Part shown: positions 62,301-64,000 of the stretch, piece by piece
Layout of the letters: every line of letters starts with the position of its first letter
How positions within the stretch are numbered: the stretch's first letter is position 1
DNA from: Ypsolopha sequella
Taxonomy: Eukaryota > Arthropoda > Insecta > Lepidoptera > Ypsolophidae
DNA: 64,000 bases
Reading direction: 5' to 3'
NCBI GenBank assembly: GCA_934047225.1
Contig: OW203990.1
Span: 20,873,045 to 20,937,044, forward strand
The notes under the pieces: model-generated
Seen by the model: the letters and a program-made list of their open reading frames with translations, nothing else
Database searches by the model: none
What the model was told of the DNA's origin: nothing
Made by a program: the position numbers and the translations under genes

Positions 62301-62969
62301 AGTAGTATATGAAAGATAAGGTACCTAGGTGTGTAAAATTTACAATAAACTAAGTAATGATATTAAGGACAGTGCAAACCTAAAATTATTCCAAAAAAAA
62401 CTTAAATCGATTAATTTCTTGTTCGTAAATCTTCTTGTTGCTGTGATAATTATTATTCTGATTATTACTAAGTACCCGACATATTTTGAATTATATTTAA
62501 TTATTACCTTTTTCTTATACAAATGTTGACATTAAATATATATTTTTTTCTGTGTACCTATTCTATAAATGATTTGTGTGCCAGGTGTGGCTTTAATCTG
62601 CAAATAAATGATATGAATATGATTATGATTACTAATTTCCTTGTTGTTTGAAATATGTTTAGTAATCTTAATAAATCTTTAGTAAGCACGTTTGAGCAGA
62701 GTCTAGACAAAGTTTCATCCTGTTCAAGACAGACAGCAGATGACGTTGTCTCTTCCTCCTGATAGAGTGGCATCAGTGTGGTTATAAACCAACCTAGTGC
62801 TAACTTTAGTTGAACTTACAAGTTGCCTCTAAGCAGGTTCAGACTATAGTCGTAGGCGGAAGTTCGCCCTGGACCGGAGAGGTAGAGAGCACAGTCGTTG
62901 TCATCTCCAGCTGCTGACAGCGGCGTCAGCGCTGACGTGCACGCGCATGTTAGCGCTAATAATAGCGCC
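28453..62969 (-). CDS. Animal haem peroxidase (peroxidasin/chorion-peroxidase-like), 13 exons
   Basis: A secreted or lumenal haem enzyme that oxidises substrates with hydrogen peroxide. Coding exons in order: 62820-62969, 47256-47332, 45914-46004, 37076-37267, 36245-36441, 35547-35720, 31444-31522, 30896-31041, 29984-30225, 29782-29914, 29235-29697, 29003-29149, 28453-28591. All GT-AG; all phases agree; joined frame is 742 residues ending LGKK and TAG. It begins inside a signal peptide (ALLLALTCACTSA); the Met exon is not found. Key residues by comparison with myeloperoxidase are present: WGQFMDHDYT (Gln, haem-linking Asp, distal His, calcium Asp), MAREHNRVA (catalytic Arg, haem-linking Glu), AAAYRFGHSLLP (proximal His), FNMQRGREFGLPGY (Asn partner; usual RDHG is REFG). 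Calcium loop LTGVIDGNTVYG has Asn for Ser. It should be active. No Ig or LRR domains, unlike peroxidasin. Possible orthologue of Drosophila CG5873; unverified. Confidence 0.95.
29003..29149 (-). CDS. Peroxidase exon 12
   Basis: 147 bp. Reads YELPQQPSSFTPEQLKEVKK then ARLARVICDNTD, the conserved end of the peroxidase fold (FT..QL..i....LA.iiCdN). Confidence 0.94.
29235..29697 (-). CDS. Peroxidase exon 11: C-terminal catalytic core
   Basis: 463 bp, largest exon. Contains SFNMQRGREFGLPGYMEFRK (Asn partner of the proximal His), DVDLWSGGVSERPLPGSMLG, and FSYSRRGDRFW; the last codon (Trp) is split at the GTGAGT donor. Confidence 0.95.
29782..29914 (-). CDS. Peroxidase exon 10: proximal His
   Basis: 133 bp. 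Reads GYWEGHDPNVNPDVIDAFAA then AAYRFGHSLLP; the His in RFGHS is the proximal haem ligand. Confidence 0.94.
29984..30225 (-). CDS. Peroxidase exon 9: catalytic Arg and haem-linking Glu
   Basis: 242 bp. Reads EIRVNEQLVLTVMHTLMARE then HNRVAEGLAAVNPHWDDETL and ARRINIAEIQHITYNEFLPI. REHN supplies the catalytic Arg and the Glu that esterifies haem in mammalian enzymes. Confidence 0.95.
30896..31041 (-). CDS. Peroxidase exon 8
   Basis: 146 bp. Reads KLRTGYGGLLRMNPVFKEYG, LKDLLPLKL and CTRPNKNMYCFEA, the segment leading to G-x-x-R-x-N-E-Q. The preceding intron is nearly filled by a MITE. Confidence 0.93.
31095..31419. mobile_element. 325-bp fold-back MITE filling a peroxidase intron (family C, copy 1)
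   Basis: The two arms are inverted copies over about 150 bp (TGTGAAAAACCC, TAATTAATCGAAACAGAACA, GCCATCGCAAAGTTT). Right flank TTAA at 31420-31423; left flank ATAA. The host intron is 402 bp (31042-31443), so without the element it would be about 75 bp. A second copy is at 54561-54947. Confidence 0.85.
31444..31522 (-). CDS. Peroxidase exon 7: calcium loop
   Basis: 79 bp. Reads SRVPFNTLTGVIDGNTVYGV then TEKFA. The T-x-V-x-D-x-N loop corresponds to the calcium site of myeloperoxidase, where the last ligand is Ser. Confidence 0.92.
32309..32341. repeat. (TA)n microsatellite
   Basis: A run of TA preceded by CA-rich DNA in the peroxidase intron between exons 6 and 7. Confidence 0.95.
32380..32650 (+). 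mobile_element. Probable LINE 3' end with (ATTCT)n tail
   Basis: AT-rich stretch ending AATAAATTAATATTCTATTC with a pentamer run (TATTC)n, the kind of tail left by target-primed insertion. No coding part remains. Confidence 0.4.
33140..33930 (+). repeat. Dispersed repeat 'R', copy c
   Basis: From GTACCTAAAATGGAACCTTC through the GTCCGTCCGTATGTCACAG block to GACTCGCACTTGACCG near 33917. Nearest to a complete, uninterrupted copy. Lies in the peroxidase intron 31523-35546. Confidence 0.75.
33931..35546. other. Intron DNA, mostly unassigned
   Basis: At 35417-35475 a solo end (AAACCCGACTTTAGGACAAA) of the element family found at 47407-47923. Otherwise nothing recognised. Confidence 0.4.
35547..35720 (-). 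CDS. Peroxidase exon 6
   Basis: 174 bp, GC-rich compared with its surroundings. Cys-rich start (DPEECCKRPQHLKHPYCNEI) then RIPDDDYFYRLFGVKCIDFV and PRPGCKL, the usual segment between the distal His and the calcium loop. Confidence 0.92.
36245..36441 (-). CDS. Peroxidase exon 5: distal haem site
   Basis: 197 bp. Contains PRIAHTGRDLPLSRVVS and AWGQFMDHDYTLT, which carries the distal Gln and His, the haem-ester Asp and a calcium-binding Asp. Confidence 0.94.
36735..36880. repeat. Short fold-back in peroxidase intron
   Basis: ATTTAAATAACAATTTGAAA...GTTTGTA is followed, inverted, by TACAAACTTTTTCTTTTTCA...GTTATTTAAAT. A possible small MITE without clear TSD. Confidence 0.5.
37076..37267 (-). CDS. 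Peroxidase exon 4
   Basis: 192 bp. Reads YGLTYEEIEKGLPLIDTSRT to the conserved start of the catalytic domain, CRPGKYRRLDGLCNNLQNPT then WGSTMAPFQR; YRTxDGxCNNLxNPxWG is the family signature here. Confidence 0.92.
37268..38039. other. Intron DNA between peroxidase exons 3 and 4
   Basis: Contains a small inverted motif (AAACACGAGCGTAGCGAGTG then TTTT, 37599-37622). No gene or clear element. Confidence 0.3.
38040..38091. repeat. Perfect 23-bp hairpin with 6-nt loop
   Basis: Left arm CCGATGTTTCTTAGCGTTGT + CAA, loop GTTAGT, right arm exactly complementary. A third partial copy (GCTAAGAAAC) sits just upstream at 38018. On either strand it lies in the peroxidase intron 37268-45913. It could be an element end or a small hairpin RNA; no evidence for expression. 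Confidence 0.9.
38325..38760 (+). mobile_element. LINE-type 3' end, copy 1, with internal tandem duplication
   Basis: Shares about 300 bp with 55800-56155 (GGGGGAGAGTAAGAGGACAG, TATGGAACAGACTGGTGACG, TTATGTCCAGCAGTGGACGA) and ends in a GATG-type run (GATGGATGGATGG), as lepidopteran LINE tails do. In this copy the block GGGGGAGAGTAAG...CTGGTGACGG is duplicated in tandem (38340 and 38463, period about 123 bp). Confidence 0.65.
38761..39879. other. Intron DNA, no gene
   Basis: 39650-39750 has a phrase (AACTCGAGAACCACTCAACA then GATTTGAATGCGG) that looks like a repeat fragment. Nothing else seen. Confidence 0.3.
39880..40700 (-). repeat. Dispersed repeat 'R', copy d (inverted)
   Basis: AACCGGTCAAGTGCGAGTCA at 39884 begins the inverted copy. 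It runs through CGGTCCACCAG, the module CCACAAAAAATG..., to GTGACATACGGAGGGATAG and ends at GTACTACGGAACCC near 40693. Confidence 0.78.
40701..44836. other. Intron DNA between peroxidase exons 3 and 4, mostly unassigned
   Basis: 41456-41610 is a diverged relative of MITE family B (GTCACTCCAAGCG, CACTCAGTGCGAGAGGGCGG), and the interval ends near 41807 with TATCGCC followed by TTAA. At 44085-44140 is a short solo end of repeat R (CGCACTTGACCGG). At 44346 a GCCGGCCGGCC run. No coding exon seen. Confidence 0.4.
44837..45087. mobile_element. 251-bp MITE, TIR CAGGGTGTTAAGATGAAGTT
   Basis: TIRs of about 45 bp: CAGGGTGTTAAGATGAAGTT on the left, CAGGGTGGTAAGATGAAGTT inverted on the right, then ...AACTGGCGATAGTA. 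TA on the left; right flank TTA. A related, diverged sequence lies at 494-680 (ACTATGGGGCCAACCCT...). Confidence 0.8.
45099..45342. mobile_element. MITE family D, copy 1 (TIR AGGTGACTTTT)
   Basis: Ends AGGTGACTTTTATTTATGCA and, inverted, AAGGTGACATTTATTAATTT, with a longer shared arm (AAATTCATACTG..CT(C/G)GATAAGTG.TCAGTATC). Begins only 11 bp after the preceding MITE. Second copy at 52077-52330. Confidence 0.75.
45914..46004 (-). CDS. Peroxidase exon 3
   Basis: 91 bp. Acceptor TTTTATTTGCAG, donor GTAACT. Reads VSQPKGDWKAEDFASVGELV then LDISINLA and ends in a split Arg codon. Confidence 0.88.
46029..46160 (-). mobile_element. SINE body fragment, copy 3
   Basis: TATCGTCACGAAATGGATCT then GTATTAGAGGTGTTCCGA matches the tail half of the SINE at 15338. 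The tRNA-like head is missing. Lies just upstream of peroxidase exon 3 (45914-46004), in the intron. Confidence 0.55.
46510..46930. mobile_element. TTAA-site MITE family A, copy 2
   Basis: About 95% alike to 13500-13923 by eye over its whole length. Right end ...GGGATAAGAGCGCC then TTAA (46931-46934). The left end has lost the first bases of the TIR (starts GCTCTTATCCCA after TA). Confidence 0.85.
47256..47332 (-). CDS. Peroxidase exon 2 of those visible
   Basis: 77 bp. Acceptor TTACTTGCAG, donor GTAAGT. Reads GYEGQHTCITYEAVNQAFLE then ARKRI. Phase matches both neighbours. Confidence 0.88.
47407..47923. mobile_element. 517-bp element, TIR CAAACCCGATTTTAGG, with a nested repeat
   Basis: CAAACCCGATTTTAGGCCTA at the left; CCAAACCCGATTTTAGGACA inverted at the right, then ACTAGTTT/GTAGTTT. 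The interior 47510-47800 is a separate repeat shared with 59440-59870. Confidence 0.7.
47510..47800. repeat. Dispersed repeat, inverted copy of 59440-59870
   Basis: Shared blocks include AATTCTCAGGCGAACAATTT, AGTAATAAAACTAGGGAC, AGGTTTAC...TAACACGC, and TCGTTTCGCTCG-type clusters. Nested in 47407-47923. Confidence 0.7.
48545..48790. repeat. Dispersed repeat, inverted copy of 22540-22770
   Basis: GTAACTTGGTCAATCGGTTT and TTTCACGTTTTTCGAGTATT are the shared blocks. In the large first peroxidase intron. Confidence 0.65.
48791..49814. other. Intron DNA, no gene
   Basis: No element boundary or convincing frame seen. Confidence 0.3.
49815..49934. repeat. Dispersed repeat, inverted copy of 52870-53010
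   Basis: TTCAGTGACGTCATCACCAC, CTTGAATGCATC and GACCATTCAACCTA are shared inverted with 52870-53010. The two copies face each other about 3 kb apart. Confidence 0.65.
49935..50206. mobile_element. 272-bp MITE, TIR CAGTMGACAAGAYTCCCGCC
   Basis: Left CAGTCGACAAGACTCCCGCC, right inverted CAGTAGACAAGATTCCCGCC, each followed by TGT. TA at 49933-49934 and 50207-50208. Confidence 0.85.
50207..52076. other. Intron DNA, no gene
   Basis: AT-rich; nothing recognised apart from a short palindromic stretch near 51567 (ATACAGTATACAGTAT). Confidence 0.3.
52077..52330. mobile_element. MITE family D, copy 2, 254 bp
   Basis: CAAGGCGACTTTTTGATCAT on the left and, inverted, CCAGGTGACTTTTTGACCAT on the right; arms match for about 110 bp. 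TA at 52075-52076 and 52331-52332. Confidence 0.85.
52870..53010. repeat. Dispersed repeat, inverted copy of 49815-49934
   Basis: ATTAGGTTGAATGGTCAAAT ... GATGACGTCACTGAAGTTCG. Class unknown. From 53011 to 53479 nothing else recognised. Confidence 0.6.
53488..54005. mobile_element. 518-bp hAT MITE
   Basis: TIR CAGAGGCGGACTAG / CAGAGGCGGACTTC. Flanked by CACACGAC (53480-53487) and CACACGAG (54006-54013), an 8-bp TSD with one mismatch. No transposase. Confidence 0.85.
54561..54947. mobile_element. 387-bp fold-back MITE, family C, copy 2
   Basis: TTAA at 54557-54560 and 54948-54951. TIR GAGCGATTTCGCAGCCAGAT / GAGCGGCTTCGCAGCCGGAT; arms match for about 150 bp, as in the copy at 31095-31419. Confidence 0.88.
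55083..55237. mobile_element. 155-bp hairpin MITE
   Basis: TIR AAGCCGATTCTGAAGGCTTT continuing AATTTTAGTTTTA, exact over 33 bp at both ends. TA at 55081-55082 and 55238-55239. Confidence 0.88.
55446..55592. mobile_element. 147-bp hairpin MITE
   Basis: TIR TGTCGATTCGGCGCAACACA / TGTCGATTCGGCGCAACACG; arms match for about 50 bp. No clear TSD. Confidence 0.8.
55800..56155 (+). mobile_element. LINE-type 3' end, copy 2
   Basis: Same family as 38325-38760 without the internal duplication. Ends TTATGTCCAGCAGTGGACGA then a (GATG)n run at 56132-56150. Confidence 0.65.
56283..56420 (-). mobile_element. SINE body fragment, copy 4
   Basis: AAGGGTGTCAAAAGTTTTTC ... GTGGACTGTAATAG ... AACGTCTCAAC: the tail half of the SINE at 15338, head missing. 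56421-57232 holds nothing recognised. Confidence 0.5.
57233..57441. mobile_element. 209-bp MITE with self-palindromic TIR GGCAATTGGCGCCAAT
   Basis: GGCAATTGGCGCCAAT at both ends inverted, followed by (G)TAGTT and (A)TAGTTT. The TIR itself contains the palindrome ATTGGCGCCAAT. TSD not clear. Confidence 0.7.
57488..58066. mobile_element. Element with 45-bp inverted ends, about 580 bp
   Basis: GTGTGCGGAATCCAAATCTG ... AAATTTTCTCTA on the left; GTGTGCTGAATCCAAATTTG ... AGATTTTCTCTA inverted on the right. AT-rich interior. TSD not determined. 58067-58665 holds nothing recognised. Confidence 0.65.
58670..59321 (+). mobile_element. TTAA-site MITE family B, full copy with nested MITE
   Basis: TTAA at 58666-58669 and 59322-59325. 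Ends GGCGATATGTAACAG and, inverted, GGCGCTACGAAAAA. Matches 12950-13262 except for the 231-bp element at 58821-59051. Confidence 0.85.
58821..59051. mobile_element. 231-bp CWG-site MITE, copy 2, nested
   Basis: Same length and ends as 7297-7527. CAG at 58818-58820 and 59052-59054. The empty site is visible at about 13100: AACCAG joined directly to TTCCTAG. Confidence 0.9.
59440..59870. repeat. Dispersed repeat, inverted copy of 47510-47800
   Basis: Contains AGGTGCGATGTCGAGCGAAA and a short run GCGAAGCGGAGCGGAGCGAT (59616-59636). Class unknown. Confidence 0.65.
59871..61267. other. Intron DNA, no gene
   Basis: No coding exon, element boundary or repeat assigned. Confidence 0.3.
61268..61492. 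mobile_element. 225-bp MITE, TIR AAGCCAGGTTT
   Basis: AAGCCAGGTTTATATTAAGG on the left, AAGCCAGGTTTGCATTAAGA inverted on the right; arms of about 60 bp (AGTAGTAGA(A/G)TAAC, ATTTATT(G/C)AACTA). TA at 61266-61267 and 61493-61494. Confidence 0.85.
61698..61880. mobile_element. Partial relative of the MITE at 61268-61492
   Basis: TAAGCCGGTTTACAGTAAGG then TAGTAGAGTAACTCGCG and, further on, ACCATCTTGCAATCGTTTAA, which match the 61268 element. The far end is lost. Local duplication is likely. Confidence 0.55.
62320..62635 (+). pseudogene. LINE ORF2 C-terminal tail and 3' end
   Basis: The plus frame at 62329 reads VKIYNKLSNDIKDSANLKLF (first codon GTG) then QKKLKSINF, a usual LINE C-terminus. The 3' end is a GCAAATAAATGATATGAATA (TGATTATGAT) tail near 62600-62635. 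Confidence 0.6.
62820..62969 (-). CDS. Peroxidase exon: signal peptide end and mature N-terminus
   Basis: Acceptor TTTTATTTCAG, donor GTAAGT. One base completes a codon from upstream; then ALLLALTCACTSALTPLSA (hydrophobic core and likely cleavage) and GDDNDCALYLSGPGRTSAYD. Ends with two bases of a Phe codon. An intron of about 15.5 kb follows. Confidence 0.85.
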
Positions 62970-63180
62970 CTGAAATAAAATAAATGTGGTTAATTTTATT
63001 TAGTATAATGCACCATTGCATCAGATAATATAAGATTCACTTTCAGAAAATTTACCAAAGAGGTATTAAACAAAATGGCAAAAATAAAAACAGTTATTAA
63101 AGTTCTGTTGACCTTTTAAAGCTATGGACTTTAAGTGCTAATTTACATTTGACAAAATAGTCAAAGCGCGGTGAAGGTAT

Positions 63181-63896
63181 CAAAGGCGGATCCAAGGTTG
63201 GATTTTGGGGGGGTGTCGTTCTGACAAAATCACAAAGTAAAAAAAAAAAAAGTTTTTACGTGCCTTAAGCCTTAAGGTCCTTTAGGCAAACCTATATACA
63301 GGGTGTTTGGGACATCGATGTAAATATTTTCAGGGATGATAATGGCACTTCCATTAATTTTGAACATTTTGACTGAATTTACTACTATGCAAGGTTTTGT
63401 AGTTTCCGAGATATAGACATTTTTCAGTTTTGTCCACTTAAAATTAAAATAAATACAATTTATAGCTAAAAATCTCATTTTATTTTAAATTATTTCTTAA
63501 TATTTTCCTATTGAACAGAAAAACTAGGTAAATGTGTTAAAAAAGAAGTAAAAATAAAACATATAACTATATACGGTACGAAGAAACGGATTTTTTAAAT
63601 GCAGTTACCTAATTTTAAGAACACAAAACCGAAAACCTTCTATATTTCAAAAACTAAAAAACTTTGCATAATAGTAAATTCAGTCAGAAATGTTCAAAAT
63701 CACTTGCTTTATTATTCTTCACAATATTTACATGAATGTCCCAAAAACCCTGTATACCTTAAAACCTATAGGTATGCTGTGTATAAAAGTGCATCCAAAA
63801 CGAATCGAATAGTCGAATCAAATAATCAAATATATGGAATTCCTGGGTGTTTTGAGGGGTCCCTGGGCCCCATAGCCCCCCCTGTATACGCCAATA
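63181..63896. mobile_element. hAT MITE with exact 8-bp TSD, carrying a nested MITE
   Basis: GAAGGTAT at 63173-63180 and 63897-63904. Left end CAAAGGCGGATCCAAGG; right end read inward TATTGGCGTATACAGG. Same family as 9918-10677. Without the 63299-63752 insertion it is about 260 bp. Confidence 0.88.
63299..63752. mobile_element. 454-bp MITE, TIR CAGGGTGTTTGGGACAT
   Basis: CAGGGTGTTTGGGACATCGA on the left; CAGGGTTTTTGGGACATTCA inverted on the right. TA at 63297-63298 and 63753-63754. Arms of about 150 bp, partly matching, so the frames on both strands (ISETTKPCIVVNSV, ISKTKKLCIIVNSV) are mirror images, not genes. Confidence 0.88.
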
Positions 63897-64000
63897 GAAG
63901 GTATACCGTTCTCTTCGTAGCATACTTTACTTCACTATTGCAGTGGAGTAAATGAATCTCGGTCGAACATCTCAGTGTATTGATGTCAAGAAGATGAATG

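Noticed and set aside
63272..63955. Mirror ORFs on both strands near the right edge
   Set aside because: They are the two arms of one fold-back MITE translated in opposite directions.
1..64000. tRNA, rRNA or snRNA genes
   Set aside because: The only tRNA-like sequences are the degenerate SINE heads; none folds convincingly into a cloverleaf by eye.

Overview
The window is insect nuclear DNA, most probably from a moth or butterfly (Lepidoptera). The evidence is AT-rich sequence with spliceosomal introns, Testin, prefoldin and animal haem-peroxidase genes of arthropod type, tRNA-derived SINEs, and a very dense load of small DNA transposons. No bacterial operon, tRNA, rRNA or CRISPR array was seen.

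Four host genes are supported. (1) On the + strand, 1032-5991 holds the last two visible coding exons of a Testin-like PET/LIM protein; its 5' exons lie left of the window. (2) On the - strand, 11150-11518 is an intact single-exon prefoldin subunit 6. (3) On the - strand, 24564-26759 is one very long terminal exon of an acidic, probably secreted protein that I do not recognise. It has an RKKR cleavage motif and an RFGKR motif near the C-terminus. (4) On the - strand, 28453-62969 is an animal haem peroxidase in 13 coding exons. I joined them by hand; every splice phase agrees and 742 residues plus a stop are recovered. The signal-peptide exon with the start codon was not located.

The rest is introns and intergenic DNA filled with mobile elements, many with readable terminal inverted repeats (TIRs) and target-site duplications (TSDs). 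There are hAT elements with exact 8-bp TSDs (9918-10677, 23646-24066, 63181-63896) and one near-exact (53488-54005), PIF/Harbinger derivatives (23304-24240, 27424-28066), fold-back elements with TTAA sites, TA-site and CWG-site MITEs, four SINE copies, LINE 3' fragments, and a roughly 1-kb dispersed repeat in at least four copies. Several are nested, and some insertions are proved by an empty site inside the window: a 231-bp MITE inside another MITE, a 424-bp MITE inside a LINE reading frame, and a three-level nest at 23.1-24.4 kb.

The most striking non-gene feature is a tandem array of an 8-bp unit at 20.76-21.80 kb, about 130 copies with a 65-unit higher-order repeat, ending in a palindromic GATCAC tract. 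The long overlapping reading frames there on both strands are artefacts of the repeat. Other points of interest are a peroxidase intron made almost entirely of one fold-back MITE, and a perfect 23-bp hairpin inside another peroxidase intron.
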